Below are positions 1-6,162 of a stretch of DNA of 8,116 nucleotides, piece by piece. Within the stretch, counting starts at the first letter, position 1; each line of letters begins with the position of its first letter. Location: NCBI GenBank assembly GCA_022708585.1, contig JAKIYJ010000058.1:1-8116 (forward strand), read 5' to 3'. The position numbers were made by a program, and so were the translations under genes. A model generated the notes under the pieces. It worked only from the letters and a program-made list of their open reading frames with translations. It made no database searches and was not told where the DNA came from. The stretch comes from Bacteroidota bacterium (lineage in GTDB: Bacteria; Bacteroidota; Bacteroidia; Bacteroidales; JAKIYJ01).

Positions 1-2
1 TG

Positions 3-104
3 GAAGATTCCAAAACTAATTTTAAATGGCAAAAAGTAGTAACACTAAAAAAATCACAGGAAAAAATTATGAAGGCTATTGATAAAAATTTTTGTAGTGT
101 ATAA
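3..104 (+). CDS. C-terminal tail of a truncated upstream gene (unidentified)
   Basis: From base 3 one plus-strand frame stays open for 33 codons and ends in TAA at 102-104; the other two plus frames close within 40 bases. The peptide is lysine-rich and looks coded (FKWQKVVTLKKSQEKIMKAI in its middle), like the helical end of a soluble protein, but it is too short to assign a family. The 5' part lies outside the window. If real, the gene converges on the lipoprotein gene ending at 286. I cannot exclude a chance open stretch in AT-rich DNA. Confidence 0.4.
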   Translation, partial: EDSKTNFKWQKVVTLKKSQEKIMKAIDKNFCSV

Positions 105-228
105 AAAAAGGATTAAAGTTAGGTAATTAAGTGCTTGTGTTATTATACTAATTCACATAATACAAAATCATTACTATATGAATAAATATATATTTGTTAT
201 TTTTATATAACAAAACATTATATAAAAC

Positions 229-257
229 TTTATATATTTTCAATCAAAATATATAAA
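229..257. terminator. AT-only hairpin between convergent genes
   Basis: A perfect 12-bp inverted repeat, TTTATATATTTT / AAAATATATAAA with a 5-base loop (CAATC), sits between the plus-strand tail ending at 104 and the minus-strand stop at 286. On the minus strand it is followed by a short T-rich stretch. Its position suits a bidirectional terminator. The stem contains no G or C, so it would be weak, and chance palindromes are common in DNA this AT-rich. Confidence 0.3.
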
Positions 258-285
258 TAAACAAACAATTTAAAAAATAATTGAG

Positions 286-873
286 TTAAGAAGTAAATTC
301 ATTCCTGATATTAATATATCCTGGATATTGAATTGCTCTTCCGCCAATCATTATAGAAGGTTTTGCTTTTAATGTTATTCTTGTGGGTTTATTTCCAGCC
401 CCAACAAGATTAAATCCAAAATTAAGTAATGCCTCTCCTGATTTACCTTTTAGAATTTGTTTAAGGTCCATTTCCATTTTAACAGGTACAGTAGTTATAC
501 CACCAGAAGGTGCTACTTCAAATTTTTGATTAACAGTTCCATTTAACATTTCGATATCATCGATAATGAGTATCCAATCAAGAGAATTAAGAGAAGCTTT
601 AGTAATATTAGGATTTTTAACATCAACATTTAATGTAAAACTTAAAGGTAGCCTGCCATCAGCCACAGCAGCAGTAATTTTTGCTGCATTTTGTAAGTTT
701 AGTTGAGAGAAATCTGTCAAATTCTGAATATTTACACCAGCAAGTTGAATTTCTTGAATAGACGCCAGTTTGAACTGGCATTTTGATAATGTAGTCACTT
801 CTTTTAACTGATTGCACGAACTGCCAACAATAATTAAAGTTGCGATAAAAACAGTTAATAAATTATTTTTCAT
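286..873 (-). CDS. LEA type 2-like putative lipoprotein, 195 aa
   Basis: This is a small, probably secreted and lipid-anchored protein. Residues 1-20 form a lipoprotein signal: a short basic start (MKNN), a hydrophobic core LLTVFIATLIIV and then GSSC, with Cys20 as the likely acylated residue. The lipobox is atypical, with Gly rather than Leu at -3. Residues about 70-180 look like one beta-rich LEA_2/WHy-type domain: alternating hydrophobic strands, an NPN turn at 88-90, LDW at 98-100, then a G...VPV stretch (about 124-131). Bacteroidetes proteins of this kind are usually annotated as LEA type 2 family; their substrate or partner is unknown. The ATG lies 37 bases after the GTPase stop, with no promoter consensus and no clear Shine-Dalgarno in the gap, so co-transcription with the GTPase is likely. 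The family call is by pattern only; a generic DUF lipoprotein is the alternative. Confidence 0.7.
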   Translation of the reverse strand: MKNNLLTVFIATLIIVGSSCNQLKEVTTLSKCQFKLASIQEIQLAGVNIQNLTDFSQLNLQNAAKITAAVADGRLPLSFTLNVDVKNPNITKASLNSLDWILIIDDIEMLNGTVNQKFEVAPSGGITTVPVKMEMDLKQILKGKSGEALLNFGFNLVGAGNKPTRITLKAKPSIMIGGRAIQYPGYINIRNEFTS

Positions 874-910
874 TTATATATTTTTTACTAAACGATATAT
901 ACTTTATCAT

Positions 911-2269
911 TTAACAACAAGAACAATGTTTTTTTACAAGTTCATGTTTTTTAACGAACTCACCCAATATATCATTAAAGTCAGGTTTGCCAATTTCCTG
1001 TAATTCGTAATCAACCTTAACATAAGGTTTATTAATTTTTATAATTCTGGTCAAATCTATTGGAGTAGCAACAATAACAGTATCACAAACTGTATTATTG
1101 ATAGTTTTTTCAAGGTCAGAAATTTGTTCTTCTCCATAGCCCATAGCTGGCAACAAGGTACCAATATTAGGATATATTTTGAAAGTTTCAGCAAGTTTAC
1201 CAACAACATAAGGGCGGGGGTCAACAAGTTCTTTAGCGCCAAAGCGTTGTGCAGCAACAATTCCTGCGCCTAATTTCATTTCACCATGAGTTAAAGTAGG
1301 TCCATCTTCTATTACGAGGACTCTTTTGCCTTTAATCAAATTGGGATCATTTACCATTATTGGAGATGCGCCATCAATAACGATTGCATCAGGATTTACT
1401 TTATTAATATTGTTTCTAACAAGTTGTATATTTTCGGGGGAAGCCGTATCGATTTTATTAATTACAACGACATCAGCGAGGCGGAGTGTGGTTTCGCCGG
1501 GATAATATTTCAGTTCATGTCCTGCACGATGAGGATCAACAACTGTTACCATCAAGTCTGGTTTATAAAATGAATAATCATTATTACCTCCATCCCATAA
1601 GATGACATCAGTTTCCTTTTCAGCTTCTCTTAATATAGCTTCATAGTCAACTCCTGAATAAATAACATTGCCACGAACAATATGTGGTTCATACTCTTCC
1701 ATTTCTTCAATTGTACATTTATGTTTTTTAAGGTCTTCAATGCTGGCAAAACGTTGTACTTTTTGAGACACAAGATTTCCATAAGGCATAGGATGACGAA
1801 CAGCAACAACTTTAAGCCCCATATTCATCAATACTTCGATTATACGTCTTGAAGTTTGACTTTTACCACAACCAGTGCGTACTGCACCGACAGCAATAAC
1901 AGGTTTTGTACTTTTAATTTGAGTTTTTTTAGGACCTAATAGAGAGAAATTAGCCCCTGCCTGATTTACAATTGCACTTAATCCCATAACATAGTGATAA
2001 GGCACATCACTATATGCAAATATACAGGTATCAATATCCATATCTTTGATGAGTTTTGGAAGTTCTTCCTGCGGATAAATAGGGATTCCATCAGGATAAA
2101 GTTTTCCCGCAAGTTCAGCAGGATATTTTCTGCCATCAATGTTAGGAATCTGAGCAGCAGTAAATGCAGCCACATTAAATTCTTCATTATCCCTGAAATA
2201 GGTGTTAAAATTGTGAAAATCTCTACCGGCAGCACCGATGATTATCACGTTTTTTCTTTTGTTTGACAT
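911..2269 (-). CDS. COG2403-type predicted GTPase (annotated as cyclic 2,3-diphosphoglycerate synthase), 452 aa
   Basis: This is a cytosolic P-loop protein. An N-terminal Rossmann-like part (about 1-120) opens with VIIIGAAGRDFHNF. The nucleotide-binding core follows: P-loop VRTGCGKS at 130-137, RHPMPYGNL at 158-166, WDGGNND at 225-231, NKID at 271-274 (G4-like guanine specificity), EDGPTLTHGEMKLGAG at 321-336, and DPRPY at 350-354. These are signature stretches of the family often labelled cyclic 2,3-diphosphoglycerate synthase. That activity is known from thermophilic methanogens and is doubtful here, so I would call it a predicted GTPase. Length and motifs look intact. The ATG at 2269 is supported by an AAGGAG Shine-Dalgarno and a consensus promoter upstream. 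The lipoprotein gene follows 37 bases downstream. The protein ends in the unusual tail HCSCC, which could bind metal. Confidence 0.9.
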   Translation of the reverse strand: MSNKRKNVIIIGAAGRDFHNFNTYFRDNEEFNVAAFTAAQIPNIDGRKYPAELAGKLYPDGIPIYPQEELPKLIKDMDIDTCIFAYSDVPYHYVMGLSAIVNQAGANFSLLGPKKTQIKSTKPVIAVGAVRTGCGKSQTSRRIIEVLMNMGLKVVAVRHPMPYGNLVSQKVQRFASIEDLKKHKCTIEEMEEYEPHIVRGNVIYSGVDYEAILREAEKETDVILWDGGNNDYSFYKPDLMVTVVDPHRAGHELKYYPGETTLRLADVVVINKIDTASPENIQLVRNNINKVNPDAIVIDGASPIMVNDPNLIKGKRVLVIEDGPTLTHGEMKLGAGIVAAQRFGAKELVDPRPYVVGKLAETFKIYPNIGTLLPAMGYGEEQISDLEKTINNTVCDTVIVATPIDLTRIIKINKPYVKVDYELQEIGKPDFNDILGEFVKKHELVKKHCSCC

Positions 2270-2274
2270 AAAAA

Positions 2275-2280
2275 CTCCTT
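2275..2280 (-). promoter_or_regulatory. Shine-Dalgarno of the predicted GTPase gene
   Basis: On the minus strand AAGGAG ends 5 bases before the ATG at 2269. It is the only strong Shine-Dalgarno seen in the window, and it fixes this start codon. The other genes lack one, as is usual in Bacteroidetes. Confidence 0.7.
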
Positions 2281-2315
2281 TTTATTAATTAAATTTAATA
2301 AATTATGATTTTTTG

Positions 2316-2346
2316 CAAAGTTATAATTTTAAGTATTGCATCCAAA
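2316..2346 (-). promoter_or_regulatory. Bacteroidetes-type promoter of the GTPase-lipoprotein operon
   Basis: Read on the minus strand, TTTG (2346-2343), 19 bases, then TAACTTTG (2323-2316) match the -33/-7 consensus TTTG / TAnnTTTG of the Bacteroides primary sigma factor exactly. The start of transcription would fall near 2309, giving a leader of about 40 bases that carries the Shine-Dalgarno. Confidence 0.6.
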
Positions 2347-2492
2347 CTTTTTATTAAAATAGATATTTCTCTTATTCAGACATTATTTATTCGATTTCAC
2401 AATTCTACTCTACAACTCATAACTTTAAATAATTGTTTTTGTATTCTAACATTTGCTTCAAATAAAATTTATAAGGCTTACAATTATTAATT

Positions 2493-2611
2493 TAGTCTGT
2501 TCCGAAAAATCATTTTTATTTTAATTATTAAAAAATAAAAATTTCATAGATAAATTAATTAAAAATATAGATAAATTTAATAAGATTTGATTTATAGATT
2601 TTTCGGGGTGT
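2493..2611 (+). repeat. Intergenic repeat copy A (MITE-like)
   Basis: The left end TAGTCTGTTCCGAAAAATC and right end GATTTTTCGGGGTG are inverted with respect to each other over CCGAAAAATC. The body includes two related units of about 22 bases containing ATAGATAAATT, followed by the TTTATAG that precedes the right arm. It is homologous to copies B, C and D in the same orientation. The right arm overlaps the last codons and stop of the membrane-protein gene. An internal perfect hairpin is listed separately. Confidence 0.75.
2512..2542. terminator. AT-only hairpin inside repeat copy A
   Basis: ATTTTTATTTT and AAAATAAAAAT pair perfectly over 11 bp around a 9-base loop. On the minus strand it lies about 50 bases past the membrane-protein stop and is followed by GATTTTTC. 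It is a possible terminator, but the stem is A/T only and the corresponding hairpin is imperfect in copies B and D. Confidence 0.3.
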
Positions 2612-3305
2612 GTTCATGTTTTATAATTTTAATTATAGCTATGATAATTAAGGTACTGCCTGCCACTAACAATACCCAGGGAAAATTAAGAGGTATGTAT
2701 TTTAAACTTAAATCATATAAAGTTTGAGAAGGCAAAGATAATAATTCTATAAATGAGAAATTATTTAAAATAAAAGATGAATAATCGTATATAAATGCTG
2801 TAAAAATTATAATTGAACCACATATTGTCAGTATCCATGAGAGTCTGGAAATTTTATAATGAGGATTTTCTTTATTACGTTTAATAATACAGATAGCCAT
2901 TATAATCATTAAAATAGATACAATTACAGGGGCTACAACTGGTCCTGTCCAGGTAGTTGGAATTAGGAATAACAAATCCCAGGTTAACAATGAGGCAGGC
3001 CAGTTTATCATAACTTTTAAGAAAATATAATAAAATATGTCCCATACTCCAAAGATATAAATAAACCAAGCAAAACGTTCTAAAAAAGTTTGCCCGGCAA
3101 TAACAGCAATAGATAATAACATTAAAATAGTAGCGACTTCACGTAAAAGCTCAGTAAGGACAAGATGTCCGGGAATTAAGGATAAAGGAAATGCAAATCC
3201 ATCAGGATATAATAGTTCACGCATATAAATGACAACTGCACTTTCAAGGAACCCCATTGCAACAGCAAATAGCGTCATCCATATTATCTTGTATCGTAAT
3301 GGCAT
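2592..3305 (-). CDS. Uncharacterised multi-pass membrane protein, 237 aa
   Basis: This is an integral membrane protein with about six hydrophobic helices, near residues 5-27, 48-70, 78-97, 119-142, 155-174 and 209-228. The sequence is unusually specific between helices: GFLESAVVIYMREL (18-31), YPDGF (33-37), FGVWDIFYYIFLK (85-97), LLTWDLLFLIP (106-116) and GPVVAPV (121-127). The first-helix Glu and the WD pairs are candidates for functional polar residues. I recall similar proteins annotated only as hypothetical, so I assign no function. I start at the ATG at 3305; the frame extends only seven codons further, to a TTG at 3326 that overlaps a promoter-like TATATTTG. The last codons and stop (TPKNL, TAA) are supplied by repeat copy A. 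Repeat copy B separates it from iorB upstream, so it may be transcribed independently. Confidence 0.82.
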   Translation of the reverse strand: MPLRYKIIWMTLFAVAMGFLESAVVIYMRELLYPDGFAFPLSLIPGHLVLTELLREVATILMLLSIAVIAGQTFLERFAWFIYIFGVWDIFYYIFLKVMINWPASLLTWDLLFLIPTTWTGPVVAPVIVSILMIIMAICIIKRNKENPHYKISRLSWILTICGSIIIFTAFIYDYSSFILNNFSFIELLSLPSQTLYDLSLKYIPLNFPWVLLVAGSTLIIIAIIKIIKHEHTPKNL

Positions 3306-3323
3306 AATAATTTTTATTAAAAT

Positions 3324-3331
3324 CAAATATA
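3324..3331 (-). promoter_or_regulatory. Possible -7 box for the membrane-protein gene
   Basis: TATATTTG on the minus strand fits TAnnTTTG. It would give a leader of only about 11 bases before the ATG at 3305, and no TTTG is found at the expected -33 position. It is therefore a weaker candidate than the two other promoters called here. If real, it excludes the upstream TTG start at 3326. Confidence 0.3.
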
Positions 3332-3374
3332 GTTATCCATATAAAACAGATTCATAATTTAAGAAATCAAAAAG

Positions 3375-3511
3375 TAGACTACTCAGAAAAATCATTTTTA
3401 TTTTTAATTATTTTTTTGATAAAATAAATTAATTAATTTCATAGACAAGTTAATTAAAAATACAGATAAATTCAATGAGAATTTAATTTATAGATTTTTC
3501 GGAGTGGACTA
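3375..3511 (+). repeat. Intergenic repeat copy B (MITE-like, best terminal inverted repeats)
   Basis: The ends TAGACTACTCAGAAAAATC and, reverse-complemented, TAGTCCACTCCGAAAAATC agree at 15 or 16 of 19 positions. The body carries CATTTTTATTTTTAATTATT on the left, then two related units containing CATAGACAAGTTAATT and TACAGATAAATTCAAT, and AATTTATAG before the right arm. It fills most of the gap between the iorB stop (3522) and the membrane-protein start (3305). Confidence 0.8.
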
Positions 3512-3521
3512 AAAAATAAAA

Positions 3522-4109
3522 TTACTTTTTGATTACAGATTCTGTATAGTTTCTTCCTGCTTTCATAGCAGCAATATTGATATCAACAATTTCGTTCCCT
3601 TTTCGTTTGAATATTGTTCTAATTGCATTTTCCATTTTTTCATAATTAATATCTAAAAAAGGAGAAGCTGCGCCAAGTACAACCATGTTTACAGATTTTG
3701 TCGCATTAAGTTCTTTTGCAATTTTATCAGCATTAAGTGCAATATGATATGGTAGATTGTTTATTTCATCCATTAATTTATCTATTTCAGGATAATTAGG
3801 GATATTTATAAAAGGTTCAGTATTAGTTATAAGCCAGCCATCAGGAGCAAGCATTGGCAGATAACGAAGTGCTTCCATAGGTTCAATTGAAATAATAAGG
3901 TTGGCTTTACCTTCTGGGATAAGGTCAGATGCAATAGGAGATGATGATAATCGCAAATGAGACTGTACTTCTCCTCCCCTTTGGCTCATACCATGAACTT
4001 CTGCTTGTTTTAAAAAGAGTCCCGTTTCAACAGCCGCGTATCCAATAATGGCTGCTATTGATAATATCCCTTGTCCGCCCACACCGGCTAATATAATGTC
4101 TTTTTTCAT
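3522..4109 (-). CDS. iorB: Indolepyruvate:ferredoxin oxidoreductase, beta subunit
   Basis: This is the small subunit of the cytosolic IorAB enzyme, which converts indolepyruvate and other aryl pyruvates plus CoA to aryl-acetyl-CoA and CO2 while reducing ferredoxin. The protein begins MKKDIILAGVGGQGIL, the typical start of the 2-oxoacid oxidoreductase gamma/beta (POR_N-gamma) domain. It continues with KQAEVHGMSQRGGEVQSHLR (about residues 34-53), another hallmark, and EPMEALRYLPML near residues 76-87. At 195 residues it is of normal family length. I chose the ATG at 4109: it lies four bases after the iorA stop and gives the canonical N-terminus. An in-frame GTG at 4136 would add nine residues and overlap iorA. 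No Shine-Dalgarno is visible, so translational coupling to iorA is likely. The two genes form one operon. Confidence 0.93.
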   Translation of the reverse strand: MKKDIILAGVGGQGILSIAAIIGYAAVETGLFLKQAEVHGMSQRGGEVQSHLRLSSSPIASDLIPEGKANLIISIEPMEALRYLPMLAPDGWLITNTEPFINIPNYPEIDKLMDEINNLPYHIALNADKIAKELNATKSVNMVVLGAASPFLDINYEKMENAIRTIFKRKGNEIVDINIAAMKAGRNYTESVIKK

Positions 4110-4113
4110 ATTA

Positions 4114-5718
4114 TTAATTTTTTTTAAATTTTTCACTCATACGTTTATTAAGGCTAACAACACATTCTCTTCTTGATATTATAATTGAAACGCCTTTATA
4201 TTCCAGTTCTTCTTTAATAACCTTTACATTTTCCTCGTGATTTTTTTTCAATGGTTTAATAATTTTTATATGTTCTTTTTCAACACCGATTCCCTCACAA
4301 ATATTTTCCAGTTTACCAGTTCCAGCCGAGGGCTGTCCACCCGTCATAGCAGTAGTTATATTATCGAGAATTATAACAGTAATAGAAGATTTATCGTTAA
4401 CAGCATCTAACAATCCTGTAATACCTGAATGAGTAAAAGTTGAATCTCCAATAACTGTTACAGAAGGGAAGAGACCTGCATCAGCAGCTCCTTTAGCCAT
4501 TGTAAGGCTTGCCCCCATATCAACGCAAGAGTTTATAGCATTATATGGAGGTAAAGCTCCAAGAGTATAACAACCTATATCTGAGAAGACACGGCCTGGT
4601 GTATAAGATTTAAGAGCATCATTAAGAGCAAGGAATAAATCAATATGAGGACAACTAGGGCATAGAGAAGGTGGCCGAGGTACAACGATTGAAGGCACTT
4701 CTCTCACTTTATTTTGTGGTAACCCCAATGCTATAGACACTGAACGCGGATTAAGTTCCCCGTCTCGAGGCAATGTACCATCTAAACGACCATACACCGT
4801 TTTATTTTTTGAAACAATTCCCTTTAATAATTCTTCAACAATTGGATATCCCTCTTCCAGTACAAGAATTTCATTACATTCATTGTAAATTTTTTCAACA
4901 AGACTACGGGGCAATGGATATTGAGAAATTTTAAGGACAGGATTAGGCAGTTTTCTGTCGGGATAGTTTTCCATCAAATAGTTATATGCAAGTCCACAGG
5001 CAATAATCCCCTTGCTTTTATCAGTAGCATCAAAATACTGATTAAAAGGAGAATTTTCGGCTTCAACAAAGAAATTTTTAGAAGTAGAAAGCAAAGCTTT
5101 AAATTTTTTTCTGGCAATAGCAGGCAGAAGTACAAATTGTTTCAGGTCATCGGGTAATTTTAAATCTTTTTGTGGTAATTTTTTTCTTCTAACTATGGCG
5201 GAACGAGAATGAGCAAGACGGGTAGTTATTCTCAACAATACAGGTATCTTATATTTTTCAGAAATTTCGAAGGCACTAAAGACCATATCGTAAGCCTCCT
5301 GTTGATTGGAAGGTTCAAAAACAGGGAGCATAGCAAACTTACCATAAAAACGAGAGTCCTGTTCGTTCTGACTTGAATGCATTGAAGGATCATCGGCAGT
5401 TACAACAATTAAACCTCCATTAGCACCTGTAAAAGCTGAATTTATAAAAGGGTCAGCAGCTACATTAAGTCCCACATGTTTCATACAACATATAGTTCTT
5501 TTTCCAGTATATGACATACCTATTGCAGCTTCCATAGCAGTTTTTTCATTAGATGCCCAATTTCTGAAAATATTCAATTCTTCTGCTTCCTTTGAATTTT
5601 GAATATATTCCATTATTTCGGTTGATGGAGTTCCAGGATAAGCATAAACTCCACTAATACCTGCATCAATTGCAGCCTGTGCAATAGATTCATCTCCCAA
5701 TAAAAGTAATTTATCCAT
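4114..5718 (-). CDS. iorA: Indolepyruvate:ferredoxin oxidoreductase, alpha subunit (no ferredoxin domain)
   Basis: This is the large, thiamine-diphosphate-dependent catalytic subunit, partner of IorB. The N-terminal pyrimidine-binding domain shows YPGTPSTEI (27-35) and NEKTAMEAAIG (57-67) with the probable catalytic Glu58. A central domain runs to about residue 340. The C-terminal pyrophosphate-binding domain starts at LCPSCPH (352-358) and holds GDSTFTHSG (424-432), LDN (451-453) and TAMTGGQPSAG (456-466), the TPP/metal motif. Archaeal and many bacterial IorA proteins have a further C-terminal domain of about 90-100 residues with two 4Fe-4S clusters. This 534-residue protein ends shortly after ISRRECVV with none, which I believe is common in Bacteroidetes. 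A consensus promoter lies upstream and iorB follows four bases after the stop. The ATG at 5718 has no Shine-Dalgarno but gives a family-like N-terminus. Confidence 0.93.
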   Translation of the reverse strand: MDKLLLLGDESIAQAAIDAGISGVYAYPGTPSTEIMEYIQNSKEAEELNIFRNWASNEKTAMEAAIGMSYTGKRTICCMKHVGLNVAADPFINSAFTGANGGLIVVTADDPSMHSSQNEQDSRFYGKFAMLPVFEPSNQQEAYDMVFSAFEISEKYKIPVLLRITTRLAHSRSAIVRRKKLPQKDLKLPDDLKQFVLLPAIARKKFKALLSTSKNFFVEAENSPFNQYFDATDKSKGIIACGLAYNYLMENYPDRKLPNPVLKISQYPLPRSLVEKIYNECNEILVLEEGYPIVEELLKGIVSKNKTVYGRLDGTLPRDGELNPRSVSIALGLPQNKVREVPSIVVPRPPSLCPSCPHIDLFLALNDALKSYTPGRVFSDIGCYTLGALPPYNAINSCVDMGASLTMAKGAADAGLFPSVTVIGDSTFTHSGITGLLDAVNDKSSITVIILDNITTAMTGGQPSAGTGKLENICEGIGVEKEHIKIIKPLKKNHEENVKVIKEELEYKGVSIIISRRECVVSLNKRMSEKFKKN

Positions 5719-5754
5719 ATTTTTAATTTTTAGTATTCACAATAAGTTTGCTGA

Positions 5755-5785
5755 CAAAATTATTATAAAATATATTAAAAACAAA
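5755..5785 (-). promoter_or_regulatory. Bacteroidetes-type promoter of iorAB
   Basis: On the minus strand TTTG (5785-5782), a 19-base spacer and TAATTTTG (5762-5755) match TTTG / TAnnTTTG exactly, with the same spacing as the GTPase promoter. Transcription would begin near 5748, giving a leader of about 30 bases. Confidence 0.6.
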
Positions 5786-5871
5786 AATCTCAATTTTTTT
5801 AATTTTCATAAAGTTTACCTTTTAAATATAACAATTTAAAATTTTTGGCTTTATTCTAAAAAATTGTTGTA

Positions 5872-5883
5872 ATTATGCATAAT
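5872..5883. promoter_or_regulatory. Perfect 12-base palindrome upstream of iorAB
   Basis: ATTATGCATAAT is a perfect inverted repeat about 90 bases upstream of the -33 box of iorAB. It could be an operator for a dimeric regulator, but no second copy was seen to support that. Confidence 0.25.
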
Positions 5884-5889
5884 ACATTA

Positions 5890-5974
5890 AGTTCATAAAG
5901 TTTGTAAAGTTCATAAAGTTATAGAGTTCATAAAGTTTGTAAAGTTCATAAAGTTTGTAAAGTTCATAAAGTTA
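5890..5974. repeat. Tandem repeat, 18-bp period built from 9-bp units AGTTYRTAA
   Basis: Five units in a row start at 5890, 5908, 5925, 5943 and 5961, with lengths 18, 17, 18 and 18 and a partial last. Each full unit is AGTTCATAA followed by AGTTTGTAA; the second unit instead has AGTTATAG, one base short, and the last begins AGTTCATAAAGTTA. A related half-unit, TTCATAAAGTTTA, lies nearby at 5805-5817. The array has no spacers, so it is not a CRISPR array. No gene is encoded: the one open plus frame has no start. Confidence 0.9.
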
Positions 5975-5997
5975 TTGGTGTGATGAGAAAAGGGCAC

Positions 5998-6095
5998 AAT
6001 TATTTTGATAAAATAAAAAAAATCATAGATAAATTAATAAAAAATACAGATAAATTTAATGAGGATTTAATTTATAGACTTTTCGGAGTGGGCTC
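5998..6095 (+). repeat. Intergenic repeat copy C (left arm missing)
   Basis: Homology to copy B starts at AATTATTTTGATAAAATAAA and runs to the right arm GACTTTTCGGAGTGGGCTC. The last 48 bases (6048-6095) are identical to those of copy D (6514-6561). The left terminal arm seen in A, B and D is absent; instead there is unrelated sequence that abuts the tandem repeat. The two internal units (CATAGATAAATTAAT, TACAGATAAATTTAAT) are present. Confidence 0.8.
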
Positions 6096-6162
6096 AATAT
6101 TAAAATTTTTACTCTCAAATAATCTGACAGCAAAATAATATTTGTTGCCTATAATTTGAATT

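Larger units (their letters stand above)
2270..2591. other. Intergenic region of 322 bases between GTPase and membrane-protein genes
   Basis: It holds the GTPase leader with Shine-Dalgarno and promoter (2275-2346) and most of repeat copy A (from 2493). Between about 2350 and 2490 I see only AT-rich sequence with no convincing gene. A 61-codon plus-strand open frame here starts inside the promoter region and resembles translated AT-rich noise. Confidence 0.6.
5719..6162. other. Intergenic region of 444 bases upstream of iorA
   Basis: No gene is seen here. From the iorA side it holds the iorAB promoter (5755-5785), a loose inverted repeat (AACAATTT 5830-5837 with AAATTGTT 5861-5868), a perfect 12-base palindrome (5872-5883), a 9-bp-unit tandem repeat (5890-5974) and repeat copy C (5998-6095). 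About 65 bases of AT-rich sequence then lead to the toxin-gene remnant. Confidence 0.7.

Noticed and set aside
812..1003. Plus-strand open frame of 63 codons
   Set aside because: It lies across the start of the lipoprotein gene and the end of the GTPase gene on the opposite strand and has noise-like composition.
911..2269. Literal assignment as cyclic 2,3-diphosphoglycerate synthase with thermoprotection role
   Set aside because: That metabolite is documented in thermophilic methanogens. Nothing in this AT-rich, Bacteroidetes-like window supports it, and the sequence only shows a P-loop GTPase-like protein.
2305..2490. Plus-strand open frame of 61 codons in the intergenic region
   Set aside because: It begins in the GTPase promoter region, has no Shine-Dalgarno, and its composition looks like translated AT-rich non-coding DNA.
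4107..4136. Upstream GTG start of iorB at 4136
   Set aside because: It would overlap iorA by 23 bases and add MKNLKKINN ahead of the canonical MKKDIILAGVGGQGIL start at 4109.
4921..5157. Plus-strand open frame of 78 codons
   Set aside because: It is entirely antisense to the well-supported iorA.
5890..5974. CRISPR array
   Set aside because: Units are directly contiguous 9/18-mers without unique spacers, and no cas genes are present.
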